Source of the DNA: Verpa conica
Taxonomy: Eukaryota; Ascomycota; Pezizomycetes; Pezizales; Morchellaceae
Assembly: GCA_033030425.1 (NCBI GenBank)
Contig: JAUFSD010000003.1
Coordinates: 930,001-994,000, forward strand
Length of the DNA: 64,000 bases
Direction: 5' to 3'
The notes below the pieces were generated by a model. That model saw nothing but the letters and a program-made list of their open reading frames with translations, was not told where the DNA came from and made no database searches. Each line of letters starts with the position of its first letter. Position 1 is the stretch's first letter. Positions 46,741 through 57,719 of the stretch are shown piece after piece. The position numbers were made by a program, and so were the translations under genes.

Positions 46741-48957
46741 TTACGACTTAACCCCCAAGCCTACCGACGACGCCGCCACCAGATCCACAGCTCTCTTTCT
46801 CCTCAATGTCGGATCCTTCAACTCCTTGAAATCCAACCCACAATCTACAAGCATCGTAGAATGTAGCCTTGTAATCTCCATACAATCTTCAAATACCTTA
46901 TTCTCCTCCCCGATCGCCTCAAGCTGACGATCAAAAAGCTCCATATAATCCTCGACCCTATCCTTTGCCCACTTTACGAGCGCGCTGGCAAGGCGGTATT
47001 CAAAACAGCTGTTATAGATTTCGACAGTATTCTTGATGAGCGTGAACTGCACCAACGCAACCTGGGAAATATACAGCGGGACATCGCCTTCAAAACGAAC
47101 TTGTCTATTTTTTGGATCAAAAATCTATGAGTTCAATCACTTGGTACTTATAGTAGATGAGCGCATACCTAGTCCGTTTCTGGATTACTGTAGATTTAGC
47201 TTCGAGGAACGCCTCGCGCGCACGGTCCTCAAAATCTAAGCGGATAAGCCACTGCACATTAGCTTTCACTGAGCTCTTTTTGGCTGGGTTCTCTATTAGA
47301 TCTGTGGTTACTATCCCGGCGAGCCGGGAGGCACGTTCGTCGAGTTTAAAGTTGATTAATTCTGCAACGAGGGCGTTGTTTTTGGAGAGCGTTTGTGCAA
47401 GCTGACGTAGTTTCTCGACGCTTGTGACGGCTTCCTCAAATTGGCGGTGGGCGATCTTTTCGTCAAGCTCGTCCATTTGTGTTTCAACCCATCTCAAGTT
47501 CCTGGTTTGGCCTTCGACGGTGAATAGTGCGCTGGTAGATCCGTGAGCGCTGAGAGAGTTCAGGAGGTCTCCCTTCTCGAGCAACTTTGGGTCCCGCCCA
47601 GCAAGGAAGGTCATGCTGTCTCTTCTACGTAAATTGTCTTCGCTCTCAGCTCTGAGAGCTTTTCGTAGTTCATCAGCAGATTTCTTGAATTGTCGGAGAA
47701 GCTCAATCTTCTTTGCGCCATCCTCGTTTTGGTATACGAATGATTCTTTCCCAACCCTCAAATTCACTGCGTTGAGGACTTGTCCCTTCTTCGAGTCGCT
47801 CGGTGAGAGGTCCACCATTTCTATCTCTGCTAGTGGCCAGCATCTCTCCGCGACGTTCTTGATCTGTGGTGAGGAGCTATTTCCATTTTCCGTTCTCTTC
47901 TTCTTGACTGTTGCGATCAAAAGATGATCATTTAACAACACCATATGCACAATCCTTCTCGGCTTCCAAGTCGCTGCATTCAACTCGATCCAGTGTCGAG
48001 ATTCCAAGATAATATGTCTCCCCGGCACCGACGGTAGGAATTTTTGTGCCCCTTCGACCTGCTTCCAGAGCGCTTGAAGATGACTCATATGAAGCGCCGT
48101 TAAATCCGCAACACTGCTCCTATTTGCAGCTTTTCGGGATTTGATATCACTATTCGACATGGAATTTTCTGAGTCGGTTTTGAGCGAGCTAGTAGTATTG
48201 TGGAGATCGGTTAGAAGACCGCGAAGAGATCGCATTTCAGTTTTGAGTTTATCGATTTCTTTGGAAATTAGGATGAACTGAGTGCGATTTACAAAAACAT
48301 TTTTTTGGAGGTCTGAGGAAGTACGGTTGCGGATATCCTTAAGGCGGAGTTGGTAGTCTTTGATCTCCTCGTCTGAGGCGTTGGCTAGGACGGTAGTGAC
48401 AACTGGTTCCCCGCATCAATCAGTACTCAAAACCCGAAACAGGCCTATTTTTATTAAACGCATACATTGGTCTGGATTAAATGCCGGATCCCGAAATATA
48501 TTTAGGTCTAGGTCAACGTCGTTCCGTACTGTAGATTTGACAGGTAGTTTAGCACCAGCACCAGCATTAATCGAAGGCATGGCTGGGATTGTGGGCATAG
48601 GTGGCACCCTTCCGACGCCCTCCACAGGCATTGGGAAACGTGTAGACATTCGTCTTTTAACCAAGTCGGCAACCTGAGAGTGATTAAGTCAGCTTCAAGG
48701 TCGTAATTGATAACTTAAGCAATATACCTTCTCTTTATCCCTCGACCGAACCTGCAGCAGGGCAGTAGGAGTAGAATCGAGTTTCGCTCCAGGCATCGGG
48801 GGCATAGGGACTTGTCTAAAACCCATGTCAATAGTGGCTCGAGGAGCACACTAGGGAGCTATAGTTACCTTGGGGGCCCAATGATAGGTTTCGTAGATTT
48901 CCCATCTCTCCCACGCTTCTTACGAAGCGAAAGCCCCTTAGATCTCTCCTTCTCCAT
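46741..48957 (-). CDS. EXO84: Exocyst complex component EXO84
   Basis: Subunit of the octameric exocyst that tethers secretory vesicles at sites of polarised growth. Five exons (48957-48869, 48815-48728, 48673-48466, 48402-47169, 47104-46741) sum to 1983 nt, giving 660 residues. The N-terminus MEKERSKGLSLRKKRG is basic. QFVTTVLANASDEEIKDYQ and a coiled coil (NRTQFILISKEIDKLKTEMR) follow. A PH domain starts near RHIILESRHWIELN with HMVLLNDHLLIAT and ends in the ELLRQFKKSADELRKAL helix. The C-terminal helical CATCHR-type domain includes NLRWVETQMDELDEKIAHRQFEEAV and, after intron 4, QVRFEGDVPLYISQ. The acceptor of intron 4 (47105) was chosen because it restores the KRTRQVRFEGD block. It is divergent from VPS3. 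Confidence 0.94.
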
Positions 48958-49145
48958 CGTGGTGGTTGGTAGTCCTGGATGCGTGAGGTTGGAATTACAG
49001 GGAGAGCTGTGCCTGGTTGGTAGGGACTCGGGAGTGAGGTCGTGATAGATATGGCAGGGTAACTGAGCCGGAGCTCAACACAGGCACCAACCACAAGCTA
49101 CTGGGTGGTATACCTAATAGTAGGTATCGATCAACCCCCACCAGT
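48958..49145. promoter_or_regulatory. Short divergent EXO84/VPS3 promoter
   Basis: Only 188 bp separate the ATG codons of two vesicle-tethering genes, which makes shared regulation plausible. No conserved site is identified. Confidence 0.5.
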
Positions 49146-52100
49146 ATGGAACCTCTGCCCTTTGCCCCCACGGTGGGCCCTTATATGCTACAGGAGCTGG
49201 TCGATGACCTACCACTGGATACTCCTGAAAATGACCATGTTGATATCACCTGTCTAGAAACCTGGGAGCAGAATCTCTATATAGGCACCTCCGCCCATGA
49301 AATTCTACATTTCGTCTCTATACCACCCACCCCGGCTCCAGTCTCCTCAACTGAACACCCGAAGCCAGTTTATATTCTTGCCTCTCGTCTACAACCTCCT
49401 TCAACTAAAACTGAACATGGGATGTATATCAAGAAAATACTTATTCTCCCAACTGTTTCAAGAGCAGTAGTACTCTCCTCTACCGGTTCTTTATCTTTCT
49501 ACACTCTACCGGAATTTTCGCCAGTATCTAGTTCAAAGTTAAAAGACGCCTCTTTCATCGGGGCTCTGGATTTGGATGAGGAAGAGTACGAAAGGCGGGA
49601 AGGCGTAGCCGTAAATGATGATGGAAAGAAGCAAGTCATAGTACTATCCGGGAAGTTTGTACGGATAATTCGGGTCGGAAACACCGCACGACAAAGCAAA
49701 GCTATGGAGCTCCCAACAGCTCCAATAACAGCTGTACGGAGGGGTGTAGTAGCTTGCATCGCAAATTCAGAAAACTATGCACTTATAGATACCGAGCATG
49801 TTCGTCAGATTCCACTATTTCCCATATCTACAAGCTCAGGAGATGACCCCCCACTTCCACCACCCTCGCCTGGTCCAGCACCAACTATGGAGCGCTCTAT
49901 ATCTAGTTCTTCAGCGCCTATGTCGAGAACACCCTCAGGGTCGCATCCTCCACGAACATCATCCCTCGCAGGAGGTCGGGAGAGGAGGAATAGCTCCGCC
50001 GCAATGAATCGAGAGTCCAGTGCGGGCGCTCATGCTAGGTCTAGTAGTACAAGTAACATCGGTCGTGGTCGGCCAGGTTCACGAGCTAGTGGCACTCGAG
50101 GAGGGAAAACACCATCCCGGCTATCTGTTCCCGACTCATCAACATCGAGGCCAACATCACCTGCTTCACCTGCTTCACCTCAGTCTAGTTCCCCTACTAC
50201 CAATATTCCAGGACCCTCAGGTGGTAGTAGAAGAGCTTCAAACAGTTCATCGGCTATGCCGAGCCCTAAGTTTGCTCCATCAAGATCAAAAACCTCAACA
50301 CCAGTAACTATTGCTTTAAACAAGCCGTTATTACCACATATCGCTTCGCCAAATTCTTCTGAATTCCTTCTAACTACAGGAACAAAGTGGGAAGACCCTG
50401 GAGTAGGGTTGTTTGTGAATATCGAAGGTGATGTCACAAGAGGCACGATCAGCTTTGAAAAGTATCCAGAAGATGTGTTAATACAAGGAAGTTGGGTCAT
50501 TGCCATAATCCCAGATCGAGGAATAGAAGTGCAAAGGTGGGATCTAGACGGTGAGGGAACTGAGGAGGAAGGGGATAGGATGGGACTTCTAGAAATAGAC
50601 CTAGACGGATCGAAGCTAGGCATCAAAGAGGTGACTTCCCTTGATGGAAGTGTGGTAGGAGGAGTCGTAGCGAGACTAAGGTTGGAGCGAATATCATTGA
50701 AGCTAGAAGTGGAGGGTGATAAGGGTAGTGGGGATCTAGAAAAAAGAGAGCTAGAGGAGAAGGTCATTGCGGAACGAGTCTCGACCGTAGAGAGTAGAGT
50801 CGTTGTTTTTAAAGGGAAAAAAATATGGGCGTTGGTTCAAAGTCCATTAGCTCTAAGATTGGACTCTAGGCTACCGATGGTCACAACAGAAAACCTCGAC
50901 GAGACCCCCAAATCAAGAGTTCTAAATATCCTAAAGGCTCTTCATAAGGTTGACGCGATCGAGCCCAGCACTGAGAGGGAGTTCCATGAAGTTGCTTATA
51001 TACGACAAAAGGGGGGGCTACTTCTACTTGGTGAATTTTTACGACTTGAAACTTTTGAAGGCACCGAGATAGAGCAACAGGAAGTCATTATCACGGAGGA
51101 GGCTTTGATTGAAAGTGCTGTAGATCCGAGACTTGTTTTGGCACTTTTTGGAGGCAGCTTCATGGATGATATTGTAGTGAGTAAGGGAGGGATCTGGGTG
51201 TATGGAGGTGTTAAACAAGTCTTTAATGCTATCTCTGAGACACGGTGTCAGAGGACATTCAGGAGAGATACCTTACTGTTCCTGAAACGCTATCTGGCTG
51301 TCTGGAAAAGGAAGAAAGGGTTCGGAAGTATAGCGGATGAGAAAGAGATATCTGCGACTGTCGACATTGCCCTGGTTCGAGTAATACTGATGCTCGATTC
51401 TCCAGAGTACCTCCCTCAGGTCGGAACCACTTTAGTTCCCGAAGGAAATATTCGAACAGAGCTTTATACGTTGGTTGAGAAGGACGTAGAAGATTTTGAT
51501 GGGACAGCAAAACTCCTAAATGATTTCGGAAGACTTTACGCCCTCAGTATACTTCTTCAAAGCAGGAAACTATTCCGAGAGGTTTTGGGAACGTGGAGGA
51601 GATTATTGGAAGAGGGAGACACCGCAGGAGAATTTGGTGATGGAGAAGAAAGAGTAAAGAAGTACCTTCTTGGACTAAAAGATAAGGAGTTGGTTGAAGA
51701 GTTCGGGAAATGGCTGGCAGCCCGAAACCCACGGTTAGGCTTACAGGTCTTCTCGGATCAGAAAGCAAAGGTCAAGTTTGAACCTGCAAGAGTCCTGGAA
51801 ATTCTGAGGGAGTATTCACCTACAGCTGTCAGAGGTTATGTCGAGCACCTAGTTGAAAAAGGAAATACGGATTATGCCGACGATCTAATATTCTTGTACC
51901 TCGATGACCTGACAGATGTTCTTGAAGCCTCACCTTCCGCCTGCGAGCGACTTCGAGACTCTTATGAGTCTTACAGAGCTCTCACCTCACCGAAGCCCAC
52001 TTACCGCGAATTCATCGTTGATAACTCACCGCCATCATTTGAGGCCGATGGGCAAAGCGACTGGTGGAGGAGTCGGTTACGTTTCCTAGAGCTACTAGGA

Positions 52101-52637
52101 GGCCCTGAAAACTACGACATTCCTAAGGTTCTTGCACGCCTGAGCAAGTTTCGAGACGTCCTCGTTCCAGAGATGGTCATCCTCTATGGGAAGGAGGCTC
52201 GACACGAAGATGCTATTCGACTACTCACACATGGGCTAAAGGATTTTGACACAGCTATCAACTATTGTCTCTTTGGTGGTCTTAGCATCTTTCAAACACG
52301 TAAGGTTATTACCGACCGCGAGGAGCAAAAAACGTTGTTTGCAGTACTCCTTAGAGAGTTTTTGAAACTAGAAGACTATAGTGAGCGGCTAGAGCAGACA
52401 AAGCTACTACTCGAGAGGTTTGGTGGATGGCTAGATCTAGTGCAAGTTCTTGAGGTTATACCTGAGAATTGGAGTGTTGAGATGTTGTCAGGGTTCTTGC
52501 TAAGTGCATTGAGGCAGATGGTGAAAGAGAAGGCAGAAGTGAGCGTGTTGAGAGGGTTAAGGAGGGGTGAAAGTCTAAAGATTGAAGGAGCATTTGTGGA
52601 TAAGTGCGATAGTATTGGTCCTACGATTGAGAAATGA
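49146..52637 (+). CDS. VPS3: CORVET complex subunit VPS3 (CNH/Vps39-domain protein)
   Basis: Rab5-binding subunit of the CORVET tether for endosome fusion, homologous to metazoan TGFBRAP1. A single 3.5 kb exon encodes 1163 residues. The N-terminal CNH-like beta-propeller starts at ITCLETWEQNLYIGTSAHEILHF and is interrupted by a Ser/Pro-rich disordered loop (about residues 225-390). It resumes with FVNIEGDVTRGTI and ends near WALVQSPLALRLDSR. A helical solenoid follows with Vps39-type domain 1 (around 580-700) and domain 2 in the C-terminal third (LVPEMVILYGKEARHEDAIRLL, FAVLLREFLKLEDYSERL). No intron is needed, which is unusual among these intron-rich neighbours. Vam6/Vps39 is the alternative, but the N-terminus and loop fit Vps3 better. 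Confidence 0.85.
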   Translation: MEPLPFAPTVGPYMLQELVDDLPLDTPENDHVDITCLETWEQNLYIGTSAHEILHFVSIPPTPAPVSSTEHPKPVYILASRLQPPSTKTEHGMYIKKILILPTVSRAVVLSSTGSLSFYTLPEFSPVSSSKLKDASFIGALDLDEEEYERREGVAVNDDGKKQVIVLSGKFVRIIRVGNTARQSKAMELPTAPITAVRRGVVACIANSENYALIDTEHVRQIPLFPISTSSGDDPPLPPPSPGPAPTMERSISSSSAPMSRTPSGSHPPRTSSLAGGRERRNSSAAMNRESSAGAHARSSSTSNIGRGRPGSRASGTRGGKTPSRLSVPDSSTSRPTSPASPASPQSSSPTTNIPGPSGGSRRASNSSSAMPSPKFAPSRSKTSTPVTIALNKPLLPHIASPNSSEFLLTTGTKWEDPGVGLFVNIEGDVTRGTISFEKYPEDVLIQGSWVIAIIPDRGIEVQRWDLDGEGTEEEGDRMGLLEIDLDGSKLGIKEVTSLDGSVVGGVVARLRLERISLKLEVEGDKGSGDLEKRELEEKVIAERVSTVESRVVVFKGKKIWALVQSPLALRLDSRLPMVTTENLDETPKSRVLNILKALHKVDAIEPSTEREFHEVAYIRQKGGLLLLGEFLRLETFEGTEIEQQEVIITEEALIESAVDPRLVLALFGGSFMDDIVVSKGGIWVYGGVKQVFNAISETRCQRTFRRDTLLFLKRYLAVWKRKKGFGSIADEKEISATVDIALVRVILMLDSPEYLPQVGTTLVPEGNIRTELYTLVEKDVEDFDGTAKLLNDFGRLYALSILLQSRKLFREVLGTWRRLLEEGDTAGEFGDGEERVKKYLLGLKDKELVEEFGKWLAARNPRLGLQVFSDQKAKVKFEPARVLEILREYSPTAVRGYVEHLVEKGNTDYADDLIFLYLDDLTDVLEASPSACERLRDSYESYRALTSPKPTYREFIVDNSPPSFEADGQSDWWRSRLRFLELLGGPENYDIPKVLARLSKFRDVLVPEMVILYGKEARHEDAIRLLTHGLKDFDTAINYCLFGGLSIFQTRKVITDREEQKTLFAVLLREFLKLEDYSERLEQTKLLLERFGGWLDLVQVLEVIPENWSVEMLSGFLLSALRQMVKEKAEVSVLRGLRRGESLKIEGAFVDKCDSIGPTIEK

Positions 52638-52979
52638 TTGTTAGACAGATCATAGGTGTTTGGGAGGAGCGAGCTATTTTATTTGTTTTGTTTTATGGTA
52701 TTTTTACGGTCGTCGAAGGTTGCTGGGATCAGCTTAGCTAGATATCTATATGTAGACACGGCCTGTTTGAATGAAGGCCGGGAGGGGGCACCATTGAGGG
52801 TGGTTGTAATATATATAGGTAAGCTTATCTAACTAGTTACATGCGAGATCACTCGTAGACCTTCTCTCTGCCTGCATCACGTGATTTTATTTAAGCATGC
52901 AGCTTGGCATTCCATCCAGGCAACAAAGATTTCCATCATCTTTTCTACGCAAGGCACCCCACCTTAGGACATCCCCACC
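52638..52979. promoter_or_regulatory. Region between VPS3 and MGM101
   Basis: VPS3 3' end and MGM101 promoter. It includes a perfect ATCACGTGAT palindrome (52876-52885) about 95 bp before the MGM101 ATG. No gene is seen. Confidence 0.5.
52876..52885. promoter_or_regulatory. CACGTG E-box palindrome upstream of MGM101
   Basis: The 10-bp palindrome ATCACGTGAT contains the TCACGTGA core bound by bHLH factors of the Cbf1 type in fungi. Its position fits an upstream element of the mitochondrial-maintenance gene. Binding is inferred. Confidence 0.4.
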
Positions 52980-53866
52980 ATGAATTTTATCGCGCGAAGA
53001 AGCCTTGGGCGTTGCCTTGGCTCAATTCATCCGGTCAATTCAGCTATTCAACCCCGCATTCCTGTCGTCTTCCTGCTTCCACGATTTGTTACCAGCGGTA
53101 CCAATGGTACTAATGGTCCAGGCCCAAATACCAAGCCCGAAAGCATCTTATCCACAGGTCTCAAAGATGCGCCCGGCATAATCCTCAATGAGGGCGAGGA
53201 TTCCGTGGACGGGGTTGATTGGACAAAATCTTTCCATGGGTTGTCGGCCGAGCCGTTCAAGAAAGAGGCTGCAGATGTGTTGCTTGCTCCACTGAACCCT
53301 GAAGATGTGGAGGTCAAGCCTGGTATTTGGTTTTCTCAATTATCAAAGCACCACTAGTGGGGGTAGCTAATTAAGAGTTGTGATCTATGGCAGACGGAAT
53401 CATCTACCTCCCCGAAATCAAGTACCGTAGAATTCTCAATAAGGCCTTTGGCCCTGGTGCTTGGGGTTTGGCGCCACGCGGAGAGACTATCGTTACCGAC
53501 AAGTCTGTTACCAGGGAATATGCACTTGTCTGCCATGGAAGGTATGCGTTCTAGTTTTAGTCTATTCATAGCTTGATAGCTAATTTATGCTATAGACTTG
53601 TATCTATTGCCCGTGGTGAACAGGACTACTACGATCCTAGTGGAATCCCAACAGCGACTGAAGGCTGTAGGTCTAATGCGCTCATGAGATGTTGTAAAGA
53701 TCTTGGTATTGCTAGTGAACTCTGGGATCCCCGTTGGATTAGGTCATTCAAGAAAAAGTACTGTGACGAGAAATTTGGAGAGCACCAGGTTACGAAAAAG
53801 AAAAAGAAACTTTGGGTAAAGAAGGGAGATACATTGGAGTACCCGTACAAAGTCACCACTTTCTAG
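52980..53866 (+). CDS. MGM101: Mitochondrial genome maintenance protein MGM101
   Basis: Mitochondrial Rad52-like single-strand annealing protein needed for mtDNA repair and maintenance. Three exons (52980-53322, 53394-53541, 53596-53866) sum to 762 nt, giving 253 residues. An Arg/Ser-rich presequence ([14 protein letters not shown]) and a Thr/Asn/Gly-rich linker precede the conserved core. The core runs [51 protein letters not shown] and [42 protein letters not shown] (paired Cys), [11 protein letters not shown] and a basic C-terminal tail ([11 protein letters not shown]) follow. Both introns are GT-AG and their removal restores conserved blocks exactly. Confidence 0.97.
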
Positions 53867-54012
53867 AAGTGGCGAGCACTAGTTTTCACACTCTTTCATA
53901 TGCCTGTAAGATAGCACTGTTGTGGGGAAAGTGACTAGATGTACACTAAAAATTTCCCCTCATTGACATTCCCTAGAAATTGCTGGTCTTCTACCTAAAT
54001 ACTCTAGTATTA

Positions 54013-55161
54013 TTATATCTTTGGCCCCACAGCATAGTGGAAATCAGGCTGGGCAAGGTCAGCCCTGATTTTATAATTTTCCTCAGCTTCTTCCAAGATA
54101 TCCAGGTCAATTTCCCCAATCACCATCTGCTCACGACACCCCTCAGCCTTGACTATAGCACCCATTAATGGCATGGCGATCTGGGATAATCCGGCAAACC
54201 CGCCACCTTCGCGACCACCAGCATTAGAGAAGATGATAGCAGCAGTGTTTTCATAGGCCCTCGAAACCAGTGCAGAATCCAGGAAAACGGCCTCTGAGTC
54301 TGGATTCCGTCTCATGCCAGCTGGAGTAATATCCTTAAGTGTCCCTTGAAAATAAAGTTAGCACGAGAAAGCACTTTCCGAGTGATGGCTTATGAAGGAA
54401 GGGTCCAGAAGGGTCTTTACAGAATGTCGGGATTATGATGATTTTCGCGCCTTGTGTAATGAGTGCTCTGAATGCTTCAGGAACTATGATTGCACGTAAG
54501 TCCCCATAACGCCTTTCTTAACTGATAATGGAATATTTACAGGCAAGGTCCCAGCATATTAAAAGCCCAACCTTTCCTAGTGGGGTTTCTATGACAGAGT
54601 GGGAATTGTGCCTTCCGGCCTCGAGGTGACCTTTTTCCGTATGCCTCGGGTTTCTTAGCAATCATAAAAAAAGAAGATAATTTCATAATTGATACTCATT
54701 GGTAAGAATTTCAGAGTATTCACCACAAGTTCTTCTTTATATAAGAACCCAGCACCTCGCCTTTATTCGAGATGAAATAGGCGACATTGTAAAGCATTTC
54801 CTTTCCATCTTCTTCATCGGGAGAAGTATGTTTCTCCACAAAAGTGCCAGGAACAATATTTATATTGCATTCCTTTGCTAGTTCCTATCACCCTAAACTT
54901 CAGTAGTACGAAGGGGGGGAGGTCTGAGAAGGGGTGTCTCACGCAGAACTTGGTCAAATACGTCCTATCTTGAGCGGCATCTGCAAAGTGTGGATCATTC
55001 GGTACCCAGCTTGTAAGACAATATTCAGGAAGTACGGCGAGCTCGGCTCCATCTGTTGCAGCCTGCTGGATGAAGGTTTTGGCGCGTTGGAAATTCGCCT
55101 CCATCTGCATGGGTTTAGGGTGTAGTTGAATCACACTGCACTTAAATTTTCCGGCAGCCAT
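54013..55161 (-). CDS. Nitrilase-superfamily carbon-nitrogen hydrolase
   Basis: Carbon-nitrogen hydrolase acting on nitrile or amide C-N bonds; substrate unknown. Five exons (55161-54943, 54884-54724, 54644-54541, 54483-54421, 54344-54013) sum to 879 nt, giving 292 residues. The catalytic triad is visible: Glu in [11 protein letters not shown], Lys in YIKKNLW, and the nucleophile Cys in [16 protein letters not shown]. Further family blocks are [29 protein letters not shown], and [22 protein letters not shown] with dimer contacts. The W of NLWH is completed across intron 2 and the W of PTFWTL across intron 4, which supports these joins. Length and layout fit small fungal nitrilase-like hydrolases, not the longer aliphatic nitrilases. 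It is divergent from eIF3l, 274 bp away. Confidence 0.88.
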
Positions 55162-55435
55162 CCCTCGAGAATTGTAGGTTTTTTAGGTTGGTTTAAGGTT
55201 CTGTATCCGGGTCTCGAGAGCTTTCGCAGATGCCTTCAAGACCTATGATGCAATTGATGAGCTTCAGTCAGGTGTTATCGAGAATACAAAGGGCAAGCCC
55301 TAATTGCCCCACACCGGCTTAGCGAGGGGCTCAACACCACGCAGATCTAGAGATAGCGAAAAAAAATTAATCGATACCGAACCAGACTTCCCCCCTCCAT
55401 TACGACCGCCCCCCATCACTTCCTACCCGCCCAAA

Positions 55436-57173
55436 ATGTCACTGGGCCAGAGAACCAACGGTAATATACACGATTATGACGATGATGTGGATGACGAGGT
55501 TCTTGCCTCAACCATCGTTGAAGCCCTCCAGGACGATGGAGAGTACGATGATATGGAACCAAGAACAGGTAGTCTCCAGCTTTCCGGGGATGATATTCAA
55601 CAGCGGTTAGCGTCTGCTGCTCAACCTTTGGAATTCCAGGCGACGTTAGGGGCCCGGTTTGCGAGCTACGATAATTACTGCAGCCTTTTCCATTTTATCC
55701 TGAATTCAGATGGGCCGGTAGATCTCGAGTTGCCGACTGTGAGTTAACTTTGAGAACTTTTGTTACCTTAAGTAGACATCTATAAAGTCGGAACTTTTTG
55801 TAAGAGGGGAGGGACTTTAGAGAGCTAGAGGATAGAAGGGCTAACGGTATTGTTGGGAGTTAGTACTACTGGGCTTGGGATGTTATCGACGAATTTATCT
55901 ACCAATTCAACAGTTTCTGCATCCATCGCAATAACGTCGCACGGAAGGGACAGAATGAAGAGGAAAAGCAGCTATTACGAGATAATCCGCAGACGTGGGG
56001 TTGTTACAGCGTTCTCAACGTTCTCTACTCGCTGATACAACGCTCCCAGATGAACGAGCAGCTTGCTGCTATCAAGAGGGGGGATGATCCAAATGAAGTT
56101 GCTGGCGAGTATGGTTCTCGTCCACTTTATAGGATGTTAGGATACTTCAGTATCATCGGACTTCTTCGCGTGCACTGTCTTCTCGGAGACTTTACGCTTG
56201 CATTAAAGACCTTGGACGATATTGAGTTGAACAAGAAGGCGGTTTTCGCCCGAGTGATGGCTGCCCATTTTACAACGTAAGTCTGAGTATCAAAATATTT
56301 CCTATTGTCCCAGTGGCTAATAGGTGGCAATAGATATTACTATGTTGGTTTCAGCTATATGATGATGCGCCGCTATGCCGATGCTATTAAGGCCTTTTCC
56401 CATATCCTTGTCTACGTTTCCCGAACAAAGAATTTTCAAAAGAATGCTCAATTCGACTCTGTTAGTTTCCTATAAAATTTATCTTAACAGGCTATACTAC
56501 AGCTACTGATAGGCTCTGAATATAGATTACAAAGAAAAACGATCAGATGTACGCTCTAATTGCCATCTGTGTTGCCCTCTGCCCCACCCGTCTCGATGAT
56601 ACCATCCACGCCACCCTCCGTGAGAAATACAGTGACCAATTCCAGCGCATGCAACGCGGCGGTCTCGACACCCTCCCTATTTTCGAACAGCTCTTCAACT
56701 CCGCTTGCCCTAAGTTCATTTCTCCTATCCCCCCAGATTTCGACAAGCCGGAGAACAACATCGATCCTGCACAGCACCATCTCCAGGTGTTCATGTCAGA
56801 CGTTAAGAACGCTATGCTCGGACCCACCCTAAAAAGTTTCCTCAAACTCTATACCACCCAGGATCTACATAAACTTGCAGGTCTCATTGATCTCGACCCA
56901 GAGACCCTTAGGACCCAGTTGCTTGTCTATAAGCAGCGAAGTAGGCAGACCAGGTGGAGCGAGGGTGGGCTCCTGGAGGGTGACATTGTTAATACTTCGG
57001 ACTTAGATTTTGCTCTTGAAGGAGTAAGTTTCCTATGCCTTTGCATCCTTAGATTCGCTTCTATATGAGGGCTGACATAAGTTTACTACTAGGACTTGAT
57101 CCACATCTCCGAAGCCAAAACTGGAAGAAAACTTGTTGACTGGTACCTGAGGAACCTCGCCAGGACCTACTAG
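55436..57173 (+). CDS. Eukaryotic translation initiation factor 3 subunit L
   Basis: Subunit eIF3l of the octameric eIF3 core on the 40S ribosome; absent from budding yeast but present in filamentous fungi. Five exons (55436-55738, 55864-56276, 56334-56460, 56526-57023, 57093-57173) sum to 1422 nt, giving 473 residues, the usual length. The N-terminus is acidic ([14 protein letters not shown]). The TPR/PCI-like domain includes [73 protein letters not shown] and [18 protein letters not shown]. The C-terminus, after the final intron, reads [22 protein letters not shown]. Intron 1 (125 nt) is the longest in the gene; all introns are GT-AG. ATG 55436 gives the family N-terminus. Confidence 0.96.
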
Positions 57174-57700
57174 ACCGCTAATCCAGGGCTATAAACTAGT
57201 GGAAGAAAACAAGGATAGAAGAAAGCTAGATGCTCGATCGAAGTTAAATGTGTTGCCATGCTTCATGAAATTCGAAACGTTTCTAATGCGTATGAGGGGC
57301 CCGGCTAAGTATGATTGGGAGTAACTCAAAAATAGGATGTTGGCTGGTGGCCGGCGGTGTCTCTAGCTTATTTTTTCTTTTGATATGGGAAATATTGGCA
57401 TATAATGTCAGTAAGGGGGAAATCTGGAGATAGAGCATCGGCCACATTTTCATAATGCTTATGAGGTCTCATTTTTCGTGGTTTTTTGATATTTTTCATT
57501 GATTCTTGTCTGTACATTCGGTAGGCGAAAACAAAGGTCGTTGTTTCTTCCAGACTAATTTTTTTCACTACGTGGTGAATGAGTTTCCTACCGAAAAATG
57601 GGCTATCACTCAGTTCATACTTGTTGCTATGTGCTGGCGGACCCCCCAAATAGCTCGAGTCATTCTAGTGAGACTGATATAGAGGATATAAAGGATATAT

Positions 57701-57719
57701 AGCAGTAGCAGTAGCAGTA
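57701..57719 (+). repeat. (AGC AGT) hexamer microsatellite
   Basis: AGCAGT repeats three times in the gene-poor stretch after eIF3l. Confidence 0.6.

Noticed and set aside
57368..57649. 93-codon minus-strand frame downstream of eIF3l
   Set aside because: No recognisable domain or homologue pattern, and AT-rich context; it might be a remnant, but there is no support for a gene.
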